DNA of 64,000 nucleotides from Lactobacillus mulieris (GTDB lineage: Bacteria; Bacillota; Bacilli; Lactobacillales; Lactobacillaceae): positions 1-64,000 of the forward strand of contig NZ_SDGL01000005.1 in assembly GCF_007095465.1 (NCBI RefSeq), in the 5' to 3' direction. The position numbers and the translations under genes were made by a program. The notes under the pieces are model-generated. The model was not told the DNA's origin, did no database searches, and was given only the letters and a program-made list of their open reading frames with translations. Below are positions 17,309-25,830 of this stretch, in pieces. Each line of letters starts with the position of its first letter. The first letter of the stretch is position 1.

Positions 17309-18223
17309 TTGCAAACAAGTTATTTAGCCCATGGTAAAGTAATTTTGATTGGTGAGCATTCAGTAGTTTATGGTTATAATGCTTTAAGTATGCCTATTCA
17401 AAGTTTAAATATTAAAACTACTGTCAGTGAAAATAATGATAACTATCACTATATGGATACTGATCGTTATCATGGAGATTTTTTCAAGGCACCAGCTGAA
17501 TATGCCGGACTTAAATATATTTTGCAATATTTTTTAAATCTTAAACCATCCAGCCCTTATTTAAAGATCAGTTATCGAGGCTTAATTCCAATTGAGCGTG
17601 GTTTAGGTTCTAGTGCTACTGTATCGCTTGGAACAACTAAGGCTTTAAATGAGTTTTTCAAGCTTAAGTTAAGTGATAAAGAAATTATGGCAATTACTAA
17701 TCATGCCGAAACTATTAATCACGGAAAGGCATCAGGACTTGATAGTGCTACTGTTAACTCTGACTATTTAGTATTTTTCAATAAAAAAACCGGCGTTCAA
17801 ATATTGAAGCAAAAATTAAATGCGACTTTGCTAATTATGGATACTGGAGATTTAGGTAATACTAAAGAGGCTGTAGAACTAGTAAAAAATGAAGTCACTA
17901 GCTCAAAAAAGCAAGCTAATAATTTAGAAAATTTAGGCAACTTAACTGACCAAGTTAAGCAAGCCTGGATAAGTCAAGATGCTAAACAAGTTGGCCAAGC
18001 ATTTACAAAATCTCAAAAATATCTAGCAGAACTCAAAGTTTCAACTCCTAAAATTGACCACTTGTGTCAACTAGCTATTGATACTGGAGCTTACGGTGCC
18101 AAACTATCTGGTGGAGGTTTAGGAGGAATAGTTATTGCTCTTTGCCCTAATCAAGAACTGGCTCAAACAATTGCCAATAAATGTCACAAGTTAATAAGTA
18201 ATTACTGGATTGAGGAAATTTAA
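17309..18223 (+). CDS. mvk: Mevalonate kinase
   Basis: A GHMP kinase that phosphorylates mevalonate at O5, the first kinase step of the mevalonate route to isoprenoids. Seen are LIGEHSVVYGY (13-23), the phosphate-binding PIERGLGSSATVSLG (about 94-108) and the C-terminal glycine-rich GAKLSGGGLGGIVIAL. Length 304 is normal. Translation starts at TTG, fixed by TGGAGG seven bases upstream. The stop shares a base with the mvaD start, and the four mevalonate genes follow in pathway order. Confidence 0.95.
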   Translation: MQTSYLAHGKVILIGEHSVVYGYNALSMPIQSLNIKTTVSENNDNYHYMDTDRYHGDFFKAPAEYAGLKYILQYFLNLKPSSPYLKISYRGLIPIERGLGSSATVSLGTTKALNEFFKLKLSDKEIMAITNHAETINHGKASGLDSATVNSDYLVFFNKKTGVQILKQKLNATLLIMDTGDLGNTKEAVELVKNEVTSSKKQANNLENLGNLTDQVKQAWISQDAKQVGQAFTKSQKYLAELKVSTPKIDHLCQLAIDTGAYGAKLSGGGLGGIVIALCPNQELAQTIANKCHKLISNYWIEEI

Positions 18224-19185
18224 TGAAGAATACCGCACGCGCACATACAAATATTGCTTTAATTAAATATTGGGGTAAAAAAGATGCTGATTTACGTTTA
18301 CCATTAATGTCGAGCATCTCAATGACTTTAGATGCCTTTTATACAGATACTAGTCTATTGATTGACACAGAAGATAAAAAATTCATTTTAAATGGCCAAG
18401 AAGTAACTGGCCCTGCAGCTAATCGTGTTTTTGATTATGTTGAGCGTCTGCAAAAACTCTTCAATGTTGCTGGTAATTTTCATGTTATCAGTGACAATCA
18501 CGTACCTACTGCCGCTGGACTAGCCTCTTCGAGTTCTGCTTTTGCTGCCTTAGCGGCTAGTTTTGTAAAAGCTTATAATTTATCAATCTCTCCAAAGGGG
18601 CTTTCAATTTTAGCACGTTTAGGCTCAGGAAGTGCAACCAGATCAATATATGGTGGATTTGTCAAATGGAATAAAGGGACTAACAGCGCAAATTCATTTG
18701 CTGAAGTAATTGATGAAAAACCACAAATGGATTTAAAATTGCTTGCTGTTGAAATCAGCGAAGCTGAAAAAAAGCTTTCATCAACTAAAGGCATGAAACT
18801 AGCCCAAACTTCCCCATTCTTTAAACCATGGATAGCACGCAATGATGAAGAAATTGCTCAAATGGAAGCTGCAATTAAAAGCAATGATTTTACCAAATTG
18901 GGCCAACTTGCTGAACTTAGTGCTAGTGAAATGCACGCCATAAACTTAGCCGCTCAACCTGGTTTTACATATTTTGCAAACGAAACTTTAGAAATTATTA
19001 AACTAATTCAAGAACTTCGTAACAAGGGGCTTGAATGCTACTACACAATTGATGCTGGGCCTAATGTTAAAATCCTTTGTCAGAAAAATTCTTGCTCTAA
19101 TATAAAAAAATATGTTAAAAATATCTTACCTAATGTTAAAATAGTCGAAGCTGGTTTTGGACCAGGAATCACATATTTAGATTAA
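18223..19185 (+). CDS. mvaD: Diphosphomevalonate decarboxylase
   Basis: This enzyme decarboxylates mevalonate diphosphate to isopentenyl diphosphate with ATP. The start ARAHTNIALIKYWGKKD and the glycine/serine loop TAAGLASSSSAFAALA are signatures of the family, and the catalytic Asp277 sits in YTIDAGPNVKIL. Length 320 is usual. It overlaps mvk by one base (TAATG) and has GAGGAAA upstream inside mvk. Confidence 0.97.
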   Translation: MKNTARAHTNIALIKYWGKKDADLRLPLMSSISMTLDAFYTDTSLLIDTEDKKFILNGQEVTGPAANRVFDYVERLQKLFNVAGNFHVISDNHVPTAAGLASSSSAFAALAASFVKAYNLSISPKGLSILARLGSGSATRSIYGGFVKWNKGTNSANSFAEVIDEKPQMDLKLLAVEISEAEKKLSSTKGMKLAQTSPFFKPWIARNDEEIAQMEAAIKSNDFTKLGQLAELSASEMHAINLAAQPGFTYFANETLEIIKLIQELRNKGLECYYTIDAGPNVKILCQKNSCSNIKKYVKNILPNVKIVEAGFGPGITYLD

Positions 19186-19223
19186 ATTCAAAAATTAATT
19201 TATAAAGATTCGAGGAAGATAAT

Positions 19224-20312
19224 TTGATTACAGAAAAAGCACCTGGCAAGCTTTATATTGCTGGTGAATATGCTGTTTTAGAACAAAATTGTCCAGCGAT
19301 TATCGTCGCCCTTAATCAATTTGTACGTGTATCTATTTCAGCTGCAGTTGGGAATACTGGAATAATTCATTCTAAGCAATATTCACAAGATTCAATTCAT
19401 TGGCGCCGTCAAGGTAATAAAATGGTAATTGATAATCGTGATAACCCCTTTGAATATATCTTGGCTGCAATTCGCTTTACTGAACAATACTTACTTGAAA
19501 ATGGAATTTCACTTAAAGTATATGATTTGCATGTTAATTCAGATTTAGATAGCAAAGATGGTCGTAAATATGGGTTAGGATCTTCAGCTGCTGTTACTGT
19601 AGCAACTGTTAAAGCAATTTTGGCCTTTTATGGAATTGAACGTAAGCACGACTTAGTTTATAAGTTAGCCGCAATTAGTCACTACTCCGTTCAAGGAAAT
19701 GGCTCAGCTGGCGATATTGCCGCAAGCGTTTATGGTGGATGGTTAGCTTATCAAACATTTGACAAAAAATGGCTTAAACGTGAACTAACAACTAAAAAAC
19801 TCAGCGAAGTTCTAAGTGAGGCATGGCCTGGTTTACAAGTTCAATTATTAACTCCACCTGCTGGAATGGAATTAGTCATTGGTTGGAGCCAAAAACCAGC
19901 ATCAACTTCTCGTCTAGTTGATGAAACGAATGCTCAAAAAGAGAATTTTCAAAGAGAATATGAAGCATTTTTAGCAAATTCACGTCAATGTGTTCTAAAA
20001 ATGATTGCTGGTTTTAAAGAACAAAATATCAATCTTATCCAGGAACAAATTCGTGTGAACAGAAAATTGCTAGCTCATTTTGCAAAATTAAATCATATTG
20101 CAATTGAAATTCCGCGTTTAACAGAATTAATTGAAATTGCTGAGAAATTAGGCTTTGCTGCCAAAACTTCTGGTGCTGGAAACGGTGATTGTGGAATTGT
20201 TATTACCAATCATAGTGGGAAAATTTCCGATCTAAAAGCAGCTTGGCGAAAAGTTGGTATTTTGCCACTTGATTTTCGAGTTCATGTTTTAAAGCAAACT
20301 AAGGAAAAATAA
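19224..20312 (+). CDS. mvaK2: Phosphomevalonate kinase
   Basis: A GHMP kinase that makes mevalonate diphosphate from 5-phosphomevalonate. N-terminal KAPGKLYIAGEYAVLE, the ATP loop KYGLGSSAAVTVATVKA and the C-terminal KTSGAGNGDCGIVI are family signatures of the PMK branch. 362 residues, normal. The start is TTG, supported by CGAGGAAG about ten bases upstream. Only 38 bases separate it from mvaD. Confidence 0.95.
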   Translation: MITEKAPGKLYIAGEYAVLEQNCPAIIVALNQFVRVSISAAVGNTGIIHSKQYSQDSIHWRRQGNKMVIDNRDNPFEYILAAIRFTEQYLLENGISLKVYDLHVNSDLDSKDGRKYGLGSSAAVTVATVKAILAFYGIERKHDLVYKLAAISHYSVQGNGSAGDIAASVYGGWLAYQTFDKKWLKRELTTKKLSEVLSEAWPGLQVQLLTPPAGMELVIGWSQKPASTSRLVDETNAQKENFQREYEAFLANSRQCVLKMIAGFKEQNINLIQEQIRVNRKLLAHFAKLNHIAIEIPRLTELIEIAEKLGFAAKTSGAGNGDCGIVITNHSGKISDLKAAWRKVGILPLDFRVHVLKQTKEK

Positions 20313-21334
20313 TGTCAAATCACTCAAAAAGAAAAGAAGAACATTTAGCTTTAGCTAAAAAATATTTCACCATAAAAGACAATGATTTTGATCGTATTGA
20401 ATTGGTACGCCCTGCCCTTCCAGAAAGCCGGGTTTCATCAGCCGCAATTGCTTGTGAGATTTTAGGTAAAAAGGTCAAGGCGCCTTTTTATATCAACGCA
20501 ATGACAGGCGGATCTGAAAAATCAAAAGAAATTAATCGAGCAATTGGTAAGGCAAGTAGAATTGGACAAATCCCCTTTGCTACTGGGTCAAGCAGCATCT
20601 TGGCAAAAGAGAAAGATCAACTTGCTAGTTTCTATGTTGCAAGAGAAGAAAATCCTGATGGGCTATTTTTTGCCAATGTTAATCCAAATACGCCCGCTAA
20701 TACAGCTAAAAATATTGTACAAGAATTACAAGCTGACGCTCTTCAAATTCATATAAATACTGTTCAAGAATTAGCAATGCCTGAGGGAGATCGGGACTTT
20801 GTTTGGATTGATAAATTAAAAGCAATCAGAGATGTCGTCGATGTCCCTGTAATTATTAAAGAGGTTGGCTTTGGATTTGATAAAGCAAGCATTGAATTAC
20901 TACAAAAGAATAATTTTAACCTTATAGATCTTGGTGGCGCTGGTGGAACTAACTTTGCTCAAATTGAAAATGCTCGCTCAAGTCATCCGCTCCCCTATTT
21001 AGATGAGCTAGGCCTGTCAACTGTTAAATCAGCACTTATCGCAGAAGAATGTGGCATTGACTTCTTTGCCTCGGGAGGTATAAGGAATGCTTTAGATATT
21101 TTGAAATGTCTTGTTTTGGGTGCCAAATCTGTTGGTATTGCCAACTTATTCTTGCAGGCCTATGAAAATAGTGGCGAAGACGGATTGGTTGAAACGGTAT
21201 TACGTTTCGAAGATGAACTAGCTGGTCTATTTGCTCTCTTTGGAATTAATAATGTAAACGAAGCTAAAAAGATAAAATATGCTTTAACTAAGGGGTTATG
21301 GAAAGAATTGATTCAAATCATTGTTGATGATTAA
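20312..21334 (+). CDS. fni: Type 2 isopentenyl-diphosphate delta-isomerase
   Basis: This FMN- and NADPH-dependent enzyme interconverts IPP and DMAPP. It is unrelated to type 1 Idi. Visible are INAMTGGSEKSKEIN, NVNPNTPANTAKNIVQELQADALQIHINTVQE, MPEGDRDF, IIKEVGFG and the FMN-phosphate loops DLGGAGGTNF and ASGGIRNALD. 340 residues. The start overlaps the mvaK2 stop by one base with AAGGAAAA upstream. It closes the mevalonate operon. Confidence 0.96.
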   Translation: MSNHSKRKEEHLALAKKYFTIKDNDFDRIELVRPALPESRVSSAAIACEILGKKVKAPFYINAMTGGSEKSKEINRAIGKASRIGQIPFATGSSSILAKEKDQLASFYVAREENPDGLFFANVNPNTPANTAKNIVQELQADALQIHINTVQELAMPEGDRDFVWIDKLKAIRDVVDVPVIIKEVGFGFDKASIELLQKNNFNLIDLGGAGGTNFAQIENARSSHPLPYLDELGLSTVKSALIAEECGIDFFASGGIRNALDILKCLVLGAKSVGIANLFLQAYENSGEDGLVETVLRFEDELAGLFALFGINNVNEAKKIKYALTKGLWKELIQIIVDD

Positions 21335-21369
21335 ATAGCGGCTGGAATATAAAAGAAAAGAGGTAAAAA

Positions 21370-21646
21370 ATGATTACTTTATATTTTATGTCAGTTGATT
21401 TATTAGAAGATAATTCAACTGAATGGGTATATAAAATTACTACAGATTATCAAGAAGGACATTAACAAAAGTAATTTTGATGCAAAACTTACTTCTTTTG
21501 AAAAAACTAGCAAGGCTGTTAATGTTAAAAAAGAAACATTGGAATACGAAATTTACTATAGAATTGTTAAATTGATGAAAACTAAGCCGGGGATAAAAAA
21601 ATACTATTGGCTGCATTCAACTAAGAAAATGGAACCGTTAGTATGA
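21370..21646 (+). pseudogene. Frameshifted small gene of unknown function
   Basis: An ATG at 21370 with a good ribosome site (AGAGG at 21358-21362 region) opens a 31-codon frame, MITLYFMSVDLLEDNSTEW..., that stops at 21465. The +1 frame is open from about 21405 to a TGA at 21644-21646 and reads INKSNFDAKLTSFEK... and EIYYRIVKLMKTKPG, which looks like the rest of one protein of about 90 residues. The join would lie near 21450. I do not recognise the family. It is probably a recently broken gene; a sequencing error or programmed +1 shift are the alternatives. The rest of 21335-21802 holds only the following terminator. Confidence 0.55.
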
Positions 21647-21679
21647 TATTGCCCTAAGAACAAAATGTTTTATAAAAAA

Positions 21680-21735
21680 GAAAAAATGTTGATATATCAA
21701 GGTTTTATATAACCAAGATTATCAACATTTTTTGT
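21680..21735. terminator. Bidirectional terminator between converging genes
   Basis: AAAAAATGTTGAT pairs with ATCAACATTTTTT, with an inner GGTT/AACC stem. T-runs on both strands fit termination of the fni-side transcript and of the convergent minus-strand methyltransferase gene. Confidence 0.75.
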
Positions 21736-21802
21736 ATTACTGTATTTTTCTCTAGGAAGTTATATGTTTATTCTTACTACTTTACATAATTTAAAGTATG
21801 TC

Positions 21803-24148
21803 TTAAATTCTCAACCCTTTAGGATAAAAATTTTTAACTACTTGCCCTGTTACTTTACCAAAACTGAAAATTTTATCTTGATAACTAATTAATACAAAGC
21901 CTTTTAACTTCGCCTCTGTCCGTACTGTTTCTCCATGCAAATATTTCTCAAATTCAGCTTGATTCTGTAACTCAACAACTTTTTCTTGTCGCACTTGTCC
22001 TAAATATTGTGCCAATTGCTGACTAGGTTCAAAACGACCTTTTTTCAAAACTCCTAGTTCCAACCCATTGTTTAATACTTTTATTTGAGAAACATCCTCA
22101 ACAGCTGGAATATATACATGATCCTTACTTTTAACTGCTTTACTAAAGTCAAAATTATTCGGTAAATTAAAATCGGCCAGTAATTCTTGTACTAATTCTT
22201 TTTCCGCCTTTGTAAAGACTTCTAATCTCTTATTAGCTTTTTTTCCTCTTTTTTTACTTTTCTGCTTAGAGTTAGTAACTGCTTCTTCATTATTAATCTC
22301 AGGCAAGATAAACTTGGCCAAAAATTGCCCTTCACCTATCTCATCTTCTGGCCAAAATCTTCTTGCATACTCAATTCCATCAAGATTTTCTCCCCAAGCA
22401 GGGACTCCTTGGCTAGCCACACTAACTTTAGTTTCAACCAATTTGAAGCCTAATTCATTAACCAAATAAGCACAAATTTCTTCATCTTCTTCTGGTGCAT
22501 ATGTACAAGTTGAATATAAAAGACTACCACCTGGTTTTAACATTTTAACTGCTTCATTTAAAATTTCCTTTTGCCGATTGCTACATTCAAGAACATATTC
22601 TTGACTCCAATAAGTTACTGCATCATGATTTTTTCTGAACATCCCTTCACCACTACATGGTGCATCAACTAAAATCGCATCAAAAAAGCGGGGGAATTTT
22701 TGGGCTAGATGACTGGTATCTTCATTAGTAACTAAGCAATTGTCAGCTCCCCAACGTTCGATATTTTCTCGTAAGTTCTTTGCTCGACTAGTTGAAATTT
22801 CATTGGCAACTAATAAGCCTTTATTTTTTAAAGCGGATAATAAAGCAGTTGATTTTCCACCTGGAGCTGCACAAAGATCTAAAACCTTCTGACCAGGCTT
22901 AACACCAAGTGCTTCAGCTGGATACATTGCCGAAGGATCTTGAGAATACACATAACCACTAACCCACTCAATATCTCGACCACTTATTTCCCCATAATAA
23001 GCATCTGCTACCCCATCAACAGGTTTAGATAAATCATAACTTACTTCTTGGTAATCAGCCTTTAATGGGTTCAAACGAAAGGCCTTCTTAGGTTCTGCTT
23101 CAAGTGCAGTAAAAAAGCTATCAGCTTTTTTAGCCAATAGTTTTTGATATTTATCTTTAAATTCTTTAGGTAAAACTAATTTATCCAATTTTTCCTTTCT
23201 GTTCAAGAAAAATACAACCAACATATATATCACAACATTTAATGTCATCATTAATACAAATAAAATTATCAAATAACTCAAACTAGTAAAATATAATCGC
23301 CAAGTTAAAAAGAAATATGCTGCCAAGCCCATAAGAATATTAATAAAAACAAATCTTCCCAACTTACTTGCAATAAAATACTTTTTCAATGGTCGTTCAA
23401 TTTTATCCATTTGACTATGAATGTGATTAATAATCGCACAAGCACCCGCAACTAATCCTGCAAATAGCACTATGATTCCTAATAAAATCGAAAAAGCCAT
23501 TGCTCGAATGAAGTGAGTCCTACGGTGAGTAGAAACTAATTCTGAAAAAGTTACTTGTCCATTCAGATATTTACTTACGCCCTGAACCACTCTGTTAGAT
23601 GGAGTATCAATAATAATATCAAAATTATTAAGACGTGCTTTGGAATTGCCTTGATTAATTCCAGTGGTCAAATAATATTTGGTTTGAATATTATCACTAA
23701 CTTCTTTTAAAGTCCCTACTACAGAAATATAACGGTTATTTAAGACAATATATTTATTATCCTGTGTATTCAAAAGTTGAATATTAGAAGTTGGCGATAC
23801 AATACCAAAGCTTACTACCCCTTCGAATTCTTCTGGATTAAAATAACGTCCCTTAGCAACTGGTAATAATTCATTTTGATAGTTTGACCAAATTAATACT
23901 TGATCTTGATCATATTTATTATTCAGTTCTAAAGTTATCTTTTCATTAGGATACTTTTTAGTAAGGTATTTCAAAAGTGTCCTAATCTCAACTTTGCTAT
24001 TAGTTTTTAAGTTTCTAGAATAGCTTGATAGCCCACTAGCAGTTAAAACTTGATCTGCACTTATACTTTGAATATTTGAAACTAACACTCCTGCTACTAA
24101 AAAACAAGCAAATAAAAAAATCCCTAAAAATATCTTCTTAATCTTCAT
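21803..24148 (-). CDS. FtsX/MacB-like membrane domain joined in frame to an RsmF-type RNA m5C methyltransferase
   Basis: One open frame of 781 codons holds two proteins. Residues 1-320 look like a lone FtsX/MacB-type permease: a signal-anchor (about 7-29), an extracellular domain with AKGRYFNPEEFEG and YISVVGTLKE, then three membrane segments near 215-240, 263-285 and 290-315. From about 321 an RsmF/NOP2-Sun cytosine-C5 RNA methyltransferase begins: LCAAPGGKSTAL, the two catalytic cysteines in VDAPCSGEGMF and YSTCTY, and a PUA-like C terminus. A TTG at 23188 with AGAAAGG just upstream could start the methyltransferase alone (461 residues, the normal size). So this is either a real membrane-tethered fusion or two same-frame genes with no stop between them. 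The start overlaps the upstream gene by 11 bases. Confidence 0.8.
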   Translation of the reverse strand: MKIKKIFLGIFLFACFLVAGVLVSNIQSISADQVLTASGLSSYSRNLKTNSKVEIRTLLKYLTKKYPNEKITLELNNKYDQDQVLIWSNYQNELLPVAKGRYFNPEEFEGVVSFGIVSPTSNIQLLNTQDNKYIVLNNRYISVVGTLKEVSDNIQTKYYLTTGINQGNSKARLNNFDIIIDTPSNRVVQGVSKYLNGQVTFSELVSTHRRTHFIRAMAFSILLGIIVLFAGLVAGACAIINHIHSQMDKIERPLKKYFIASKLGRFVFINILMGLAAYFFLTWRLYFTSLSYLIILFVLMMTLNVVIYMLVVFFLNRKEKLDKLVLPKEFKDKYQKLLAKKADSFFTALEAEPKKAFRLNPLKADYQEVSYDLSKPVDGVADAYYGEISGRDIEWVSGYVYSQDPSAMYPAEALGVKPGQKVLDLCAAPGGKSTALLSALKNKGLLVANEISTSRAKNLRENIERWGADNCLVTNEDTSHLAQKFPRFFDAILVDAPCSGEGMFRKNHDAVTYWSQEYVLECSNRQKEILNEAVKMLKPGGSLLYSTCTYAPEEDEEICAYLVNELGFKLVETKVSVASQGVPAWGENLDGIEYARRFWPEDEIGEGQFLAKFILPEINNEEAVTNSKQKSKKRGKKANKRLEVFTKAEKELVQELLADFNLPNNFDFSKAVKSKDHVYIPAVEDVSQIKVLNNGLELGVLKKGRFEPSQQLAQYLGQVRQEKVVELQNQAEFEKYLHGETVRTEAKLKGFVLISYQDKIFSFGKVTGQVVKNFYPKGLRI
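23186..23200 (-). promoter_or_regulatory. Internal ribosome site and TTG start for the methyltransferase part
   Basis: The minus strand reads AGAAAGGAAAAATTG. The AAAGG lies five bases before the TTG at 23188-23186, which would begin MDKLVLPKEF, matching the usual N terminus of RsmF-type enzymes. This is the main reason to suspect separate translation of the 3' half of the long frame. Confidence 0.55.
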
Positions 24149-24860
24149 CTATCTCAAAAAATCTTTCCTCAATAAAGTCAAAGCTTGAAAAACTAGCATT
24201 AACTGAAGCTAATTCTGGCTTTTTAATAAATGATACTGTTTGCCAAAATTCTTCTGAATTCGTTACCCCAAATTCTTCACCGACAAACAACAACTTGGGT
24301 CTATGCTCTAGCTTTTTCCATACTTTTATTAAATCAATATCAGCATGACCAAAATTAGGCGCCCAAGAGCAAATAATTAAATCACAATTTTGATATTTGA
24401 TTATCGCTGAACTTGCGTCTAAGTTCTCGACTGGATAAAACAAATCTCCACCTGTTTTGGAAGTTTTAGACCATACCAAATTATCACTAGCATAGACTTT
24501 TACTCCTGCCATACTTAAAGCTTTAGACCACGCTGCATTGCCAGCCATAACTTCAACTGCACTAGTTATATTATACTTTTCTTTGATTATTCGTGCTGTC
24601 TGGACATTGGGCAAAGACCACAATCCATAATGTAAAGATAAATATTGCCGAAAGCTATTAAGTAAATTATTAGCTACTTGTATTTTTTTAGCTGCACTTT
24701 TTTGCGCGGTAATAGGACCTAAATTCATAATTTGGCAGTTAGGCACTTCTTTTTTATCTAATACTGAACAAACACGTTTAACTTCACAAACTTCTTGATG
24801 AAGCCTTGGAATATTCAATTCATTATCTATTTTAATTAATTTTGTTAAAAAATCAGTCAT
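24138..24860 (-). CDS. Methyltransferase-like protein of unknown substrate
   Basis: A 240-residue protein with a Rossmann-like core. VEVMAGNAAWSKALSMAGVKVYASDNL has the look of a SAM-binding motif I with the acidic residue at the end of strand 2, and CDLIICSWAPNFGHADID fits motif IV. No target-recognition domain is recognised. It begins 87 bases from lepB on the opposite strand, has AAGGATAAGGA before its ATG and overlaps the next gene by 11 bases, so the two are co-transcribed. A small-molecule or protein methyltransferase is possible; I cannot say which. Confidence 0.6.
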   Translation of the reverse strand: MTDFLTKLIKIDNELNIPRLHQEVCEVKRVCSVLDKKEVPNCQIMNLGPITAQKSAAKKIQVANNLLNSFRQYLSLHYGLWSLPNVQTARIIKEKYNITSAVEVMAGNAAWSKALSMAGVKVYASDNLVWSKTSKTGGDLFYPVENLDASSAIIKYQNCDLIICSWAPNFGHADIDLIKVWKKLEHRPKLLFVGEEFGVTNSEEFWQTVSFIKKPELASVNASFSSFDFIEERFFEIDED

Positions 24861-24880
24861 ATTTCCTTATCCTTAATAGG

Positions 24881-24889
24881 ATTTTACCA
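24881..24889 (-). promoter_or_regulatory. Promoter of the 24860 methyltransferase-like gene
   Basis: The minus strand reads TGGTAAAAT (extended -10, TAAAAT at 24886-24881), about 20 bases before the ATG. It has the same form as the rexB, glyQ and citG promoters. Confidence 0.5.
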
Positions 24890-24910
24890 TTCAATCAGGT
24901 TAAAATCAGT

Positions 24911-24916
24911 TATAAT
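24911..24916 (+). promoter_or_regulatory. lepB promoter -10 box
   Basis: A perfect TATAAT lies 31 bases before the lepB ATG, with AAAGGAG at 24932-24938. No convincing -35 box is seen. Confidence 0.5.
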
Positions 24917-24946
24917 TGAAAATAGATTAATAAAGGAGACGTTTTA

Positions 24947-25525
24947 ATGGGAAAAAATATATCGAATAAAGCGGCTGAAAACGAAAGCTTAGGTAAATGG
25001 CTACTTCAAGTTTTTGTTATGGCTGCAATTTTGTTGGGGATTTATTACTTAATCTTTAGTTTTGTATTATCAAATGAAACTGTATCAGGTCCATCAATGC
25101 AACCAACATTTGAAAATGGTGACCGAATTATTGCTTTGCGTCATACCAGTTTAAAACGTGGTGATATTGTCATTTTAAATGCTCCCGATGAACCAGGAGC
25201 ATTATATATTAAGCGTATTGTGGGAATGCCTGGTGACAGTATTACTTACAAAAATGATCAACTATACTTAAATGGGAAGAAATATTCCGAACCATACTTA
25301 ACTGAAGGTAAAAAGCTTTACTCAGGTGGGCAACTTTATACAGAAAACTTTAGTTTAAAGAGTAAATTTGGTGTTAATAAAGTTCCAAGTGGTGAATACT
25401 TCGTAATGGGTGATCACCGTAATGTTTCGAAAGACTCCCGATACTTCGGCTTTGTAAAACGAAGCGCAATTGTCGGCAAGGTGATTTTCCGGTATTGGCC
25501 ATTAACCAAGTGGTCTACCTTTTAA
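24947..25525 (+). CDS. lepB: Signal peptidase I
   Basis: A membrane serine protease that removes signal peptides from Sec- and Tat-exported proteins. A single N-terminal membrane segment (about 18-40) is followed by the Ser50 motif SGPSMQPTF and the Lys89 general base in YIKRIVGMPGD. Box E GDHRNVSKDSRYFGFV is intact. 192 residues is typical for Gram-positive type I enzymes. AAAGGAG precedes the ATG. Confidence 0.96.
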   Translation: MGKNISNKAAENESLGKWLLQVFVMAAILLGIYYLIFSFVLSNETVSGPSMQPTFENGDRIIALRHTSLKRGDIVILNAPDEPGALYIKRIVGMPGDSITYKNDQLYLNGKKYSEPYLTEGKKLYSGGQLYTENFSLKSKFGVNKVPSGEYFVMGDHRNVSKDSRYFGFVKRSAIVGKVIFRYWPLTKWSTF

Positions 25526-25595
25526 TAAGGCCTTATTTCAACTACAATAGATGTAGAGATAAATAGTGGATTTATTTTAAAGGAGCCAAGCTAAT

Positions 25596-25781
25596 ATGAA
25601 CCAAGAAGAACTTTCAGATGTAATTATAACTTACCAAGTAAAACATCACGTTAATGATACTGAGTTAGCCTTTGCTAGCCATCTTTCAGTAGAAAAAATT
25701 CATGCTATGAAAACTGGTGATGGATCATTTACAGGTGAAGAAATTAATCAAATCTTGGAATATATTCAGAGTCAAGATTAA
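25596..25781 (+). CDS. Small LBP_cg2779-family protein
   Basis: A 61-residue acidic helical protein found widely in lactobacilli. Its sequence (YQVKHHVNDTELAFASHLSVEKIHAMK) looks like a single helix-turn-helix of the XRE kind, but no function is known. AAAGGAG lies eight bases before the ATG. It follows lepB by 70 bases and ends at a terminator. Confidence 0.7.
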   Translation: MNQEELSDVIITYQVKHHVNDTELAFASHLSVEKIHAMKTGDGSFTGEEINQILEYIQSQD

Positions 25782-25788
25782 TCAAATT

Positions 25789-25830
25789 AAAAGAGTAGCA
25801 CTTAAATAAAAAAGTGCTACTCTTTTTTGT
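25789..25830. terminator. Bidirectional intrinsic terminator
   Basis: AAAGAGTAGCACTT pairs with AAGTGCTACTCTTTT; A- and T-runs flank both sides. It serves the plus-strand small gene and the convergent CPBP protease gene. Confidence 0.88.

Noticed and set aside
25524..25537. Perfect palindrome AATAAGGCCTTATT after lepB as a terminator
   Set aside because: It covers the lepB stop, has no loop and no T-run after it, so it is unlikely to terminate transcription; it could be chance.
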